DNA of 64,000 bases. Source: Flavobacterium sufflavum. GTDB taxonomy: Bacteria > Bacteroidota > Bacteroidia > Flavobacteriales > Flavobacteriaceae. The first letter of the stretch is position 1, and the number at the start of each line of letters is the position of its first letter. This document shows, in pieces, positions 17,620-26,397 of the stretch. The DNA is taken from NCBI RefSeq assembly GCF_004016525.1, contig NZ_SACJ01000004.1, forward strand, positions 124,001 through 188,000, given 5' to 3'. Position numbers and translations under genes: made by a program. The notes beneath the pieces were generated by a model that saw only the letters and a list, made by a program, of their open reading frames with translations, was not told the origin of the DNA and did not search any database.

Positions 17620-18378
17620 TTATCGTGTAAAAACCAAATGATTTCCTTTAGATAAATTAGCATCAAATTGATAGCCTTCATAATTAAATCCTTTCAGATC
17701 ATCAATAGTTTCGGCATTGGTATCAATAATATAACGCACCATCATTCCTCTGGCTTTTTTAGCAAAAAAACTAATCATCTTTAGTTTTCCATCTTTATAA
17801 TCCTTGAAATCAGGTGTGATTACGGGAACTTTCAGGGCTTTGGCATCAATAGCCGAGAAATATTCGTTACTGGCTAAATTGATGAACAAGTCCCCTTTTT
17901 TCAATTCTTTATTTAGCGAATGCGTTAAGGTCGTTTTCCAGAATTCATATAGATTTTTTTTGTCTCCAATAGGCAATTTCGTTCCCATTTCCAATCGGTA
18001 GGCTTGCATTAAATCCAATGGATGCAAAATTCCGTACAAACCTGACAGAATTCTTAATTTACTCTGAAGTACCTCTAATTTTTCAACAGGAATAGAATAA
18101 GCATCTAAACCCGTGTACACATCTCCATCAAAAGTATAAATGGCAGGACGAGCATTCTCAGGGCTAAAAGGAGTTTTCCAATCTTTATTGCGTTGCCAGT
18201 TTAAATCGGCTAACTTATCTGAAATAGACATCAAATCAGATAAATCCTTAGGCGATTGTTGTTTTAATACTTTATGGACTTGTCTGGATTCTTTTAAAAA
18301 TGAAGGTTGCGTAAACTGGGTTGTAGGCAGTTCTTTCTCAAAATTTAATGATTTGGCGGGTGATATTACTATTTTCAT
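17620..18378 (-). CDS. yaaA: Peroxide stress protein YaaA (UPF0246)
   Basis: A 252-residue cytoplasmic protein starting MKIVISPAKSLNFE, with the family's conserved ALYTFDGDVYTGLDA-like segment (here PAIYTFDGDVYTGLDA) and the C-terminal FFAKKARGMMVRYII. In E. coli YaaA lowers free iron and DNA/protein damage under H2O2 stress; its fold binds DNA. Single gene, divergent from nhaA. A -7-like TATTTTTG lies on its strand at 18418-18411, 33-40 nt before the ATG. Confidence 0.93.
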   Translation of the reverse strand: MKIVISPAKSLNFEKELPTTQFTQPSFLKESRQVHKVLKQQSPKDLSDLMSISDKLADLNWQRNKDWKTPFSPENARPAIYTFDGDVYTGLDAYSIPVEKLEVLQSKLRILSGLYGILHPLDLMQAYRLEMGTKLPIGDKKNLYEFWKTTLTHSLNKELKKGDLFINLASNEYFSAIDAKALKVPVITPDFKDYKDGKLKMISFFAKKARGMMVRYIIDTNAETIDDLKGFNYEGYQFDANLSKGNHLVFTR

Positions 18379-18410
18379 AAAGTGCTATTGGCATTTTTTC
18401 TTATCCAATT

Positions 18411-18418
18411 CAAAAATA
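18411..18418 (-). promoter_or_regulatory. -7 element of yaaA
   Basis: TATTTTTG on the minus strand, suitably placed before the start codon at 18378; no -33 TTTG at the expected distance. Confidence 0.4.
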
Positions 18419-18545
18419 CTAATTGAAAACAAATTAATAAGCAGAATTAAATTCTTTTAACTGCATTCAATGAAAAAACATTTCGCATTTCCCTATTTTT
18501 GTAGAGCATCCGCAATTTAAAGCTAGATTTCACTAAGTATTTCGT

Positions 18546-18553
18546 TATTTTTG
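18546..18553 (+). promoter_or_regulatory. Candidate -7 element of nhaA
   Basis: TATTTTTG on the plus strand, 73 nt before the nhaA ATG; a second TATTTTTG is at 18494-18501. Neither has a convincing -33 element. Confidence 0.3.
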
Positions 18554-18626
18554 TATGTCATTACATTTTTCTAAATTGTAAAAGAAATCAATCATTTCTT
18601 TAATTAAATGACAAAAATAATCTAAG

Positions 18627-19799
18627 ATGAAAAAGACAATTAACCGCCTTTATAATTCTGATCTTTTTAAAGATTTTTTTGAAAATGAAAAATTAAGTGG
18701 ACTGGTTCTAATTGGTTGCACCTTAGTTTCTTTATCTCTGGCTAACTCTGCATTTTCGGAACAATATCTTCATACCTGGCATACTAAAATTGGAAGTCAA
18801 AGCATGGAATACTGGATTAACGATGGCTTGATGACCATTTTCTTTTTATTGATTGGATTAGAGTTAGAACGGGAAATTTATCTGGGGGAATTATCAAATA
18901 TAAAAGAAGCCTTGTTGCCTATTTTTGCAGCCCTAGGAGGAATGCTGGTACCTGCCGGACTCTATTTGATTCTTAACTATGGAACTAATGCTCAATCGGG
19001 AGCCGGAATCCCAATGGCAACTGATATTGCTTTTGCTTTAGGAGTCTTGTCTTTGTTAGGAAATCGGGTACCATTATCTTTAAAAATTTTCTTAACCGCC
19101 TTAGCCGTTATTGACGATTTAGGTGCCATACTGGTAATTGCCATTTTTTATACCAAGACTATTTTTTGGAACAATTTACTTATTGCTTTAGGCATTTTAC
19201 TCGTTTTATTTATCCTTAACCGAATGAAAGTAAAAAGCCTGACTCTTTATCTCATAGGAGGTGTTTTCATGTGGTATTTTATGCTAAATTCGGGAATTCA
19301 TGCTACCATTACAGGCGTTTTATTGGCTTTTGTGATTCCTTTTGGCGATGGCAGCAAAAAATCCATTTCGTATAAATTACAGCATTTTTTACACAGTCCA
19401 GTGGCTTTTATCATCCTTCCCCTATTTGCGTTAGCTAATACGGCAATCCTTTTAGGCTCAGATATAGGAACGACTTTGAGCTTAGATTATAGCAAAGGAA
19501 TTTTGCTTGGATTAGTAATAGGAAAGCCTCTTGGAATTGCTTTGTTTAGCTTTATTGCCGTATCAATCGGTCTTTGTAAACTACCAAATGATCTCAATTG
19601 GAAAACCATTATCAGTGTTGGTTTTCTGGCCGGAATTGGTTTCACCATGTCTATTTTTGTTACCCTGCTTGCTTTTGATGATAATCACATCATTAACAAG
19701 GCTAAATTTATCATTTTACTTTCTTCGTTAATTGCGGGCTGTATTGGTTTTATGCTATTAAAACAAAATCTAAAAGAAAGCAATCAAATTGACAATTAA
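18627..19799 (+). CDS. nhaA: Na+/H+ antiporter NhaA
   Basis: Inner-membrane electrogenic antiporter, 390 residues, about 12 membrane segments. The key acidic residues are present: TDIAFALGVL (Asp of TM4, about residue 132) and AVIDDLGAILVIA (the paired Asp of TM5, about 162-163), with the GFTMSIFV segment near TM11. It exports Na+ in exchange for protons at alkaline pH or high salt. An alkB-like gene follows 21 bp later and may share the transcript. Confidence 0.96.
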   Translation: MKKTINRLYNSDLFKDFFENEKLSGLVLIGCTLVSLSLANSAFSEQYLHTWHTKIGSQSMEYWINDGLMTIFFLLIGLELEREIYLGELSNIKEALLPIFAALGGMLVPAGLYLILNYGTNAQSGAGIPMATDIAFALGVLSLLGNRVPLSLKIFLTALAVIDDLGAILVIAIFYTKTIFWNNLLIALGILLVLFILNRMKVKSLTLYLIGGVFMWYFMLNSGIHATITGVLLAFVIPFGDGSKKSISYKLQHFLHSPVAFIILPLFALANTAILLGSDIGTTLSLDYSKGILLGLVIGKPLGIALFSFIAVSIGLCKLPNDLNWKTIISVGFLAGIGFTMSIFVTLLAFDDNHIINKAKFIILLSSLIAGCIGFMLLKQNLKESNQIDN

Positions 19800-19820
19800 C
19801 CAGCTATAACAATAAAAACC

Positions 19821-20432
19821 ATGGATTTATTTAGTCCCGAATTCGACGAAAACACCAATCTTTTGCCTAAAGACGGAACGGTGCTTTACTATGGACAAAT
19901 CATGGATTATTCCAAGACAGAATTCTATTTAAATCGTTTACTGGAAACCATCGAATGGAAAAATGACGAAGCTATTATTTTTGGCCAACTCATTACTACC
20001 AAACGAAAAGTAGCCTGGTATGGCAATACTAATTTTAAATATAGTTATTCTAAAATAACCAAGGAAGCCCTTCTTTGGACTCCGGAACTGGAAGAATTAA
20101 AACGTTTAGTCGAAGAAAAAACCGGGGAAACCTACAATTCCTGCCTGCTCAATTTGTATCACGATGGCAGTGAAGGAATGGCCTGGCACAGCGATGGAGA
20201 AAAAGATTTGAAAAAAAACGGAGCAATTGCATCACTGAGTTTTGGTGCTGAAAGAAAATTTGCGTTCAAGCATAAAACAACCAAAGAAACCGTTTCTTTA
20301 ATCCTGGAACGCGGAAGCGTCTTAGTCATGAAAGACGAAACCCAAACCCATTGGCTGCACCGCCTTCCTCCTACTAAAAAAGTTAGCAAACCCAGAATCA
20401 ACCTGACCTTCAGGACAATTGTTACTGAATAA
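19821..20432 (+). CDS. AlkB-like 2-oxoglutarate/Fe(II) dioxygenase
   Basis: A 203-residue enzyme of the AlkB family that removes alkyl groups from DNA/RNA bases by oxidation. The Fe(II) ligands are H123 and D125 in MAWHSDGE and H180 in HWLHRLPP; the 2-oxoglutarate-binding arginines are R192 and R198 in PRINLTFR. The N-terminal part has the nucleotide-recognition lid region with YGQIMDY and the WYGNTNFKYSYS segment, like ALKBH2/3-type bacterial homologues. It lies 21 bp behind nhaA. The substrate range cannot be told. Confidence 0.9.
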   Translation: MDLFSPEFDENTNLLPKDGTVLYYGQIMDYSKTEFYLNRLLETIEWKNDEAIIFGQLITTKRKVAWYGNTNFKYSYSKITKEALLWTPELEELKRLVEEKTGETYNSCLLNLYHDGSEGMAWHSDGEKDLKKNGAIASLSFGAERKFAFKHKTTKETVSLILERGSVLVMKDETQTHWLHRLPPTKKVSKPRINLTFRTIVTE

Positions 20433-20447
20433 TTTTTTCTTTTTACC

Positions 20448-20500
20448 ACATAAGTCATATAAGTTTTTAGTAAAAACAGAAACTTATATGACTTATATGT
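20448..20500. repeat. Inverted repeat of the ACATAAGTCATATAAGTT family
   Basis: Left arm begins ACATAAGTCATATAAGTTT at 20448; right arm AACTTATATGACTTATATGT ends at 20500; about 12 nt between. It forms a long A/T-rich hairpin behind the alkB-like gene and shares its arm with 17591-17610. Confidence 0.6.
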
Positions 20501-20606
20501 TTAATTATTTTTTCCAAATTCCTCCAACCAACCAAAAAATTAACAACGATTTCCTTAAAAAGCTATCACTTTATTAACTACGCCAACTAATTAACAGCGC
20601 TTTTAT

Positions 20607-20637
20607 TTTGTTTTTCAACAGACCTTTAGTATCTTTC
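20607..20637 (+). promoter_or_regulatory. Promoter of the DUF349 gene
   Basis: TTTG (20607-20610), 19-nt spacer, TATCTTTC (20630-20637; last base differs from TAnnTTTG), 44 nt before the ATG. Confidence 0.5.
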
Positions 20638-20681
20638 ACATCAAATTAACCAACTTTAACAACCCTTAAACATTTAAAAAA

Positions 20682-22658
20682 ATGTTAGAAGAAACGAATG
20701 ATAACCTGCCTCAAGCACAGCAAGAGACAGACGGAGGAAATTTAGCCACTGATATTCAAGCGAATGATCAGGCTACAACTAATCCTGAAATGGATATAAA
20801 TCAAACCTCCGCAGAGGTGGATGAAGCTACTGAAATTTGTAAAAAGCAACAAGCTTTGAACGAAATTGAAGCATCAAACGCAGAAGAAAATGAAGACGAA
20901 ACCTTAAAAGCCCGTCACGAGATTCCGATGCTTGATTACGACACTTTATCGATGGAAGCATTAGTCAAAGAACTGCAAAAACTGGTTACGAATGAAAAAG
21001 TGATGTCTATAAGAGATCATATCGAAGAAATCAAAAAAGCTTTTCTGTCTAAATACAACCACTTCATCGAAGAGAAAAAAGAAGAATTCCATGCTGAAAA
21101 CCCGGACAGCACCGAAGAATTTCAGTATCATTTTCCTTTAAAAGCAATATTTGATCAGTTTTACAATTTATACAAAGACAATAAAAATACGCATTTTAAA
21201 AGCTTACAAAACAATCTAAAAACCAATTTAGAAGTCCGACTAGCGATAGTTGAAGAACTAAAAGAGCTTATTAATCCAAATGAAAACATTAAGGATACCC
21301 TAAAACATTTCAACGAATTAAGAGAACGTTGGAAAAATGCAGGTGCTATTCCAAAAGACAAATACAACCACGTTTGGAACAACTATCATTTTCATGTAGA
21401 GAATTTTTACGATTATTTACATTTAGATCGTGAAGCCAGAGATTTAGATTTCAAACACAATTTAGAGCAAAAACAAAAAATAATTGCACGTGTAGAAGAA
21501 TTACTTCAGGAGCAGGATATCAATAAAGCGTTTAGAGAATTACAGGATTTACACCGTATCTGGAAAGAAGAAATAGGTCCTGTTTCCAGAGAACATCGCG
21601 ATGAAATTTGGAATCAATTTAGTGATTTGACTAAAAAAATGCACGACAAACGCGAGATTCTATTCGAAAAAATCAGAGGAACTGAGCATGAAAATCTGGA
21701 AAAAAAGAATGCTATTATTGCCCAAATTGAAGAATTAGCTACTATCAAAGTCAATGCACATTCACAATGGCTCGTTCAAATAGAAAAAGTGGAAGCTTTA
21801 AGAGAGGCTTTTTTCTCCACCGGAAAAGTTCCTTCCGATGTTAACGAAGCAACCTGGGCAGCTTTTAAAACTGCCGTCAGAAATTTTAATTCTTTCAAAA
21901 ACTCTTTTTACAAAGACATCAAGAAAGAACAAAATGAAAATCTGACTAAAAAAAATGCCTTAGTAGCTAAAGCAAATGAACTAAAAGAAAGTGAAGATTT
22001 TGCTGCTACTACCCCAATCATGAAACAAATTCAGGAAGATTGGAAAAAAATAGGTCATGTACCCCGAAAATATTCTGATAAAGTTTGGGCCGAATTTAAA
22101 GAAGCCTGCAATCATTATTTTGATCGATTAAAAGAGCAAAAAAGTGAAGAAAATGCCGGAGAAATGGAAGCTTTTGACAAAAAGAAAGCTTATCTGGAAT
22201 CTTTAAAGGAATTTCAATTAACAGGAGATCACAAAACCGATTTAGATGCCATAAAACAGCATATTGAAACCTGGAAAAGCTTTGGAAAAGTACCATTTAC
22301 CAGAAGACATATCGAAGGCAAATTCAATAAAATATTAGATGCCCTTTTTGACAAATTGAGTCTGAGCAAAAAAGATTCTGATATGATGCGTTTTACTAAC
22401 AAAATAGAAAATCTTTCTGAAGGTGGCGATAACAGAAAAATAGAAAACGAAAAGATTTTTATTATTCGTAAAATCGAAGAAGTACAAAACGAAATTTTCC
22501 AATTAGAAAATAACATTCAGTTTTTCACCAATACCAAAAACGCTAAAAAAGAGAATTCTATTGTTTTAGAAGTTCGAAAAAACATCGCTATTCACAAAGA
22601 AAGCCTTGACACCTGGAAAGAAAAACTAAAACAACTTAGAAATCTAAATCAAGAATAA
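20682..22658 (+). CDS. DUF349 repeat protein
   Basis: A 658-residue, highly charged, mostly helical cytoplasmic protein. After an acidic, low-complexity N-terminus (about 1-80) it carries five DUF349 units, recognised by W-K-x-x-G-x-[VI]-P followed by a W..F helix: RWKNAGAIP, IWKEEIGPV, FFSTGKVP, DWKKIGHVP and TWKSFGKVP. The family is widespread in Bacteroidota and Actinobacteria and its role is unknown. It is monocistronic with its own terminator. Coiled-coil character is strong throughout. Confidence 0.9.
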   Translation: MLEETNDNLPQAQQETDGGNLATDIQANDQATTNPEMDINQTSAEVDEATEICKKQQALNEIEASNAEENEDETLKARHEIPMLDYDTLSMEALVKELQKLVTNEKVMSIRDHIEEIKKAFLSKYNHFIEEKKEEFHAENPDSTEEFQYHFPLKAIFDQFYNLYKDNKNTHFKSLQNNLKTNLEVRLAIVEELKELINPNENIKDTLKHFNELRERWKNAGAIPKDKYNHVWNNYHFHVENFYDYLHLDREARDLDFKHNLEQKQKIIARVEELLQEQDINKAFRELQDLHRIWKEEIGPVSREHRDEIWNQFSDLTKKMHDKREILFEKIRGTEHENLEKKNAIIAQIEELATIKVNAHSQWLVQIEKVEALREAFFSTGKVPSDVNEATWAAFKTAVRNFNSFKNSFYKDIKKEQNENLTKKNALVAKANELKESEDFAATTPIMKQIQEDWKKIGHVPRKYSDKVWAEFKEACNHYFDRLKEQKSEENAGEMEAFDKKKAYLESLKEFQLTGDHKTDLDAIKQHIETWKSFGKVPFTRRHIEGKFNKILDALFDKLSLSKKDSDMMRFTNKIENLSEGGDNRKIENEKIFIIRKIEEVQNEIFQLENNIQFFTNTKNAKKENSIVLEVRKNIAIHKESLDTWKEKLKQLRNLNQE

Positions 22659-22663
22659 CAGGA

Positions 22664-22812
22664 AAAGTTAGAAGTTAGAGGTGGGAAGTTAGAAGTAAAA
22701 AAACAGACACCAGAAGCTAGATAAAAAAAACAGCGATTTTCAAACTGAGAATCGCTGTTTTTTTTATCATACAATGTTTGACTACTCCCCACTTCTAACT
22801 TCTATCTTCCAC
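22664..22812. repeat. 'GAAGTTAGAAGT' repeat tracts flanking a terminator
   Basis: AAGTTAGAAGTTAGAGG... and GGGAAGTTAGAAGT (22665-22696) face CCCACTTCTAACTTCTA (about 22786-22803) in inverted orientation, around the hairpin at 22723-22766. The same word occurs at the 3' end of ccoI (31752-31785). Confidence 0.5.
22723..22766 (+). terminator. Terminator of the DUF349 gene
   Basis: Stem AAAAAAAACAGCGATT / AATCGCTGTTTTTTTT with one internal mismatch near the loop; eight T at the end. Confidence 0.88.
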
Positions 22813-22816
22813 AATC

Positions 22817-22860
22817 ATGATAAATATCATTTCAATTGGTTTCAAATCGATTTACTTTTG
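22817..22860 (+). promoter_or_regulatory. FNR-like activated promoter of hemN
   Basis: Palindrome ATGAT-AAAT-ATCAT (22817-22830) is a perfect match to the local ATGAT-N4-ATCAT motif. The -7 element TACTTTTG is at 22853-22860, its first base 29.5 nt from the palindrome centre. No -33 TTTG is present, as expected for an activator-dependent (class II-like) promoter. Confidence 0.75.
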
Positions 22861-22881
22861 AATGATTAAAATTAGACTATC

Positions 22882-24246
22882 ATGAAAAATTCTTTGATTC
22901 AAAAATACAATGTACCTGGTCCCAGATACACCAGCTACCCTACTGTTCCATACTGGAATGAAGCTGATTTTTCATACGAAGATTGGATTTCATCTTTCAA
23001 AAAAACATTTATAGAAAGCAATACTGAAGAAGGAATCAGTTTATATATTCATCTTCCATTCTGTGAAAGCCTCTGTACTTTTTGTGGTTGCAACAAACGA
23101 ATTACCAAAAATCACAACGTAGAATCCCCATATATTCAGGCAGTTTTAAAAGAATGGCGCTTGTACTGCAATCTTCTTGATGAAAAACCAATCATCAAAG
23201 AAATCCATTTGGGCGGAGGGACACCTACTTTTTTTTCGACTCAAAATTTAGAAGATTTAATCAATGGTATCTTTGCTTATGCTGTGAAAGCCGAGAATCA
23301 CGAATTTAGTTTTGAAGGGCATCCTAACAATACTACACACGCCCATTTACAAAAACTCTACGACTTAGATTTTAGAAGAGTGAGTTTTGGCGTTCAGGAT
23401 TATTCTGAAAAAGTGCAAAAAGCCATTCATCGCGAGCAGCCTTTTCACAATGTAGCCAAAGTGACTTTTTGGGCTAGGGAAATCGGCTATACTTCTATTG
23501 GTCACGACATTATTTTTGGTCTTCCTTTCCAAAAAATCGAAGATGTAGTCGATACGATTGAAAAAACAAAATCCTTACAACCCGACCGATTGGCATTTTA
23601 CAGCTATGCTCATGTACCCTGGATAAAAGGAAACGGACAACGCGGTTTTAAAGACGAAGACATTCCTAAAGACAATGAAAAAAGGATATTGTACCAGGTA
23701 GGCAAAGAATTATTACAAAAAAACGGCTACCACGAAATAGGAATGGATCATTTTGCCTTAAAAACCGATAGCTTGTATCAGTCTTTCAGAAAAGGTCAAT
23801 TGCATCGCAATTTTATGGGATACAGTTCCTCTAAAACCAAACTGATGATCGGTTTAGGCGTTTCATCAATTGGCGATAGCTGGTACAGTTTTGCCCAAAA
23901 TGAGAAAAACTTGGACGATTATTACCAAGTTTTAGAATGGGACAAACTGCCTGTTTTCAGAGGACATTTATTGACCGAAGAAGATCTTATCATCAGGAAA
24001 CACATCCTTAACCTGATGTGTCAATTTGAAACCCGCTGGGACAAAACCACTACTTATTTCAAAGAAATCCCAGAAGTTCTAGAACAATTGCGAGAAATGG
24101 AAAAAGACGGTATACTCATTATCAAAGAAAATGGAATCCAAGTTACTGATAAAGGTAAAGCCTATGTTAGAAATATCTGTATGGCATTTGATTTACACCT
24201 AAAACGAAAAGCCCCTGAAACTGCTTTGTTTTCGATGACGGTATAA
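22882..24246 (+). CDS. hemN: Oxygen-independent coproporphyrinogen III oxidase
   Basis: Radical SAM enzyme that decarboxylates coproporphyrinogen III to protoporphyrinogen IX without oxygen. At 454 residues it is the true HemN length. The 4Fe-4S cluster motif C-x3-C-x2-C-x-C is at C61, C65, C68, C70, preceded by the conserved RYTSYPT motif (15-21); GGGTPTF (about 113-119) is the SAM-binding segment. The extended N-terminus and the C-terminal domain (DLHLKRKAP) argue for HemN rather than HemW. A perfect FNR-like site lies in its promoter, fitting an anaerobic role. A terminator follows at 24282. Confidence 0.95.
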   Translation: MKNSLIQKYNVPGPRYTSYPTVPYWNEADFSYEDWISSFKKTFIESNTEEGISLYIHLPFCESLCTFCGCNKRITKNHNVESPYIQAVLKEWRLYCNLLDEKPIIKEIHLGGGTPTFFSTQNLEDLINGIFAYAVKAENHEFSFEGHPNNTTHAHLQKLYDLDFRRVSFGVQDYSEKVQKAIHREQPFHNVAKVTFWAREIGYTSIGHDIIFGLPFQKIEDVVDTIEKTKSLQPDRLAFYSYAHVPWIKGNGQRGFKDEDIPKDNEKRILYQVGKELLQKNGYHEIGMDHFALKTDSLYQSFRKGQLHRNFMGYSSSKTKLMIGLGVSSIGDSWYSFAQNEKNLDDYYQVLEWDKLPVFRGHLLTEEDLIIRKHILNLMCQFETRWDKTTTYFKEIPEVLEQLREMEKDGILIIKENGIQVTDKGKAYVRNICMAFDLHLKRKAPETALFSMTV

Positions 24247-24281
24247 TATTATTTTCATGCAAAGCTTGTCAAAGCTTTTAG

Positions 24282-24315
24282 AAAATCCGATTTGTCCCCA
24301 CAACTCGGATTTTTT
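24282..24315 (+). terminator. Terminator of hemN
   Basis: Perfect 9-bp stem AAAATCCGA / TCGGATTTT (24282-24290 with 24305-24313), 14-nt loop, six T in the tail. Confidence 0.85.
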
Positions 24316-24446
24316 CGTGGTGTGTTCGCTGAACTCCTATAAAATTAATGAAGTAATCCTTCACACGAAAGCCACAAATTCTCGATAAAGTTATTTTTTG
24401 AAATTTACATTCCAAAGTTCCAAACAATTTGTAAGAAAAAAAACGA

Positions 24447-24454
24447 TATATTTG
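24447..24454 (+). promoter_or_regulatory. Candidate -7 element of the YcxB-like gene
   Basis: TATATTTG, with TTTG at 24428-24431 only 15 nt upstream (shorter than usual). The ATG is 74 nt downstream. Confidence 0.35.
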
Positions 24455-24527
24455 AATTAAAATAAAGTTTGACATTTTTAATACATACTTTAACTAATTA
24501 AAAACAAATTTAAAGGCTTCAATCGAA

Positions 24528-25010
24528 ATGGAAAACTTTACTATAAAATCACGAATGACAACAAAAGAATATGCTAAAATTATGTTTGTTGGACTTCATA
24601 AAAAACCAGTTTTTATAGTATGTGCAATTCTTGGAATATATTATATTATAACATTTCTACTTCATTATTTAAAAATTATAAATTTCTACACAGACACGCC
24701 ATCTTTTGAAATATTTATGTGTTTATTTCTTCTTCTTTCTCCATCATTAATTACAGTATTATCAGTCAGACAATTTATTTCAAACGAAAGTTTCAGTAAT
24801 GATATTAAATATACTTTTACGGAAAATGGAATAGCTGTTGAAGGACAAACATGTAAAGCAGAATATTTGTGGTCACATATTATTAAACAAAAGGAAATAA
24901 ATAAATTTCTTATTTTATATCATACTAAAAAAACGGGGAATTTTATTGACAAAACAAAGTTAACTTTAGAACAATTAAAATTTATTAAATCAAAAGTTGG
25001 ACATAAATAA
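24528..25010 (+). CDS. YcxB-like membrane protein
   Basis: A 160-residue protein with two hydrophobic helices (about 25-48 and 63-82) followed by a cytoplasmic C-terminal domain (YTFTENGIAVEG... then W-S-H-I-I and LILYHTKKTGNFIDKTKL), the arrangement of YcxB-like proteins (PF14317). Function unknown. It is very A/T-rich compared with hemN, and is flanked by its own promoter and a terminator, so it looks like a stand-alone accessory gene. Confidence 0.65.
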   Translation: MENFTIKSRMTTKEYAKIMFVGLHKKPVFIVCAILGIYYIITFLLHYLKIINFYTDTPSFEIFMCLFLLLSPSLITVLSVRQFISNESFSNDIKYTFTENGIAVEGQTCKAEYLWSHIIKQKEINKFLILYHTKKTGNFIDKTKLTLEQLKFIKSKVGHK

Positions 25011-25067
25011 TTATGTTACTAACAACGGTAAACTATTACACAACCTATTCAAAATTATAAAACCATA

Positions 25068-25102
25068 AAAAATCTGTTTCACAAATTGTTAAACAGATTT
25101 TT
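25068..25102. terminator. Bidirectional terminator between the YcxB-like gene and the cbb3 locus
   Basis: Stem AAAAATCTGTTT / AAACAGATTTTT (25068-25079 with 25091-25102), 11-nt loop. It serves the convergent genes on both strands. Confidence 0.85.
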
Positions 25103-25132
25103 ACATTAAAAACTATTTAAAATCAAAATCTC

Positions 25133-25834
25133 CTAATGACAATTAGGATTTGCCTGAACAAATAAACTCATTGTGGCAGGTGAAACATAAGGAATTCCTA
25201 ATCCTAATCCTCTAAGGATAAACAACACTCCTATTAAAACCACCACATAAGGTATCACTTGTTGAATTTTATTTCTCACCGGAACGGTCAAAAAAGAATT
25301 GATATACACCACAGTACTCATCAACGGAACGGTTCCTAAACCGAATAAAACCATATATAAAAATCCTAAACCGCTACTCTGCATGGCAATGGCTCCAAAT
25401 AAGGCTACATATACCATTCCGCATGGCAAGAACCCATTCAACAACCCGATGGTGAAAAGCGATTGATAGGATTTCTTTTTAAACTGGCTTCCTAAAACTT
25501 GTTTTACTCTTGAAATTAACCTAAAAACAGGCTTTGAAAAATTATACTTTGCGAATTCTTTTTCGGGAATTACAATCGCTATAATCATCAATATTCCTAT
25601 AATAATCGACAATTTTTGCTGCATTCCTGCCATAAAAAAACCTTTGCCCAGCAAACCAAAAACAAAACCAATTGTAGCATAGGCTGTTATTCGTCCCAAA
25701 TGATAGGTAATAATTTGGGTTACTTTCTTTGCAGGATTGCTCCTATCCACTGGCAGCATCATAGCAATAGCCCCGCACATTCCGATGCAGTGAAAGCTAC
25801 TTATGAGTCCGAATAGTAAAGCTGTATAAAGCAT
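25133..25834 (-). CDS. DsbD-like/TauE-SafE family membrane protein of the cbb3 locus
   Basis: A 233-residue inner-membrane protein with six hydrophobic segments and paired GxxxG-type halves: FHCIGMCGAIAMMLP (about 14-28) and GFLPCGMVYVALFGA (about 139-153). The H-C-x3-M-C and P-C-G-M motifs are typical of the sulfite-exporter-like/DsbD_2 proteins found at the end of cbb3 oxidase operons, which are thought to take part in copper or electron supply for oxidase assembly. Last gene of the minus-strand cco operon; the C-terminal NPNCH tail adds possible metal ligands. Confidence 0.85.
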   Translation of the reverse strand: MLYTALLFGLISSFHCIGMCGAIAMMLPVDRSNPAKKVTQIITYHLGRITAYATIGFVFGLLGKGFFMAGMQQKLSIIIGILMIIAIVIPEKEFAKYNFSKPVFRLISRVKQVLGSQFKKKSYQSLFTIGLLNGFLPCGMVYVALFGAIAMQSSGLGFLYMVLFGLGTVPLMSTVVYINSFLTVPVRNKIQQVIPYVVVLIGVLFILRGLGLGIPYVSPATMSLFVQANPNCH

Positions 25835-25845
25835 TTTTTTGAAGT

Positions 25846-25912
25846 TGGAAGCAGGGAGTTGGGGGCTATGAAATATACACTTAACTCATAACCCATAACT
25901 CACAACTCAAAT
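25846..25912. repeat. 'AACTCATAACCCATAACTC' repeat tract
   Basis: A tract of imperfect repeats (GAAGTTGGAAGCAGGGAGTTGGG, read as GAAGTTGGAAG then CAGGGAGTTGGG; then CTTAACTCATAACCCATAAC and CACAACTC) sits in the 77-bp gap between ccoH and the TauE/SafE gene. It belongs to the simple-word tracts seen elsewhere in this window. Confidence 0.4.
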
Positions 25913-26361
25913 TACTGTATATAAATAGGTTCTTTAGTCAAATACTTTTTTCCGGCGTATTGCCATTCCATATTAATGTCCCATTGACCGCCTACCAATT
26001 TTGATTTAGGTATGAGCAAAGTTGGATTAGACAACGAAATCGGAGTATCGAAATCTAATTTTTTGTTAGACGGTCGGTAAAGGGACACTGTTCCTGTAAT
26101 TTGGTTTAAAGTAAACGATTCGGGAAAAACAATTGTAATTCCTTGGCTAGTATAGTTAATAATTGGTTTTTGCTTTAAATCATGTGCGTTTTGAACGCGT
26201 TCCATTTCTTCCTGAAAACGGGCGTCGTGTTTGTAATATTCTTCCACCACCAGCTCATTATCGTATTTTGAATTGGATTGTACTTTAATTACAAAATACA
26301 ATATAAAACTCATAAACAACGCTATGGCAATTACTAATCCTGTTCCCCAATTAATTTTCAT
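25912..26361 (-). CDS. ccoH: FixH/CcoH family protein
   Basis: A 149-residue protein with one N-terminal membrane helix (about 6-27) and a periplasmic beta-rich domain with the FixH pattern (GITIVFPESFTLNQITGTVSL read in two halves, then GQWDINMEWQYAGKKYLTKEPI). CcoH is needed for cbb3 oxidase assembly, probably in holding the CcoP subunit and in copper handling. It lies 36 bp downstream of ccoG in the same operon. Confidence 0.85.
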   Translation of the reverse strand: MKINWGTGLVIAIALFMSFILYFVIKVQSNSKYDNELVVEEYYKHDARFQEEMERVQNAHDLKQKPIINYTSQGITIVFPESFTLNQITGTVSLYRPSNKKLDFDTPISLSNPTLLIPKSKLVGGQWDINMEWQYAGKKYLTKEPIYIQ

Positions 26362-26397
26362 AATCTTATCTTTTCGAAGTAAAACTTCCGTTATTTA

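Noticed and set aside
24278..24475. 65-codon open frame on the minus strand between hemN and the YcxB-like gene
   Set aside because: Overlaps the hemN terminator, has no recognisable family and is of random composition.
25133..25834. True TauE sulfite exporter as sole function
   Set aside because: The H-C-x3-M-C and P-C-G-M motifs and the position at the end of the cco operon point to a metal or redox role in oxidase assembly instead.
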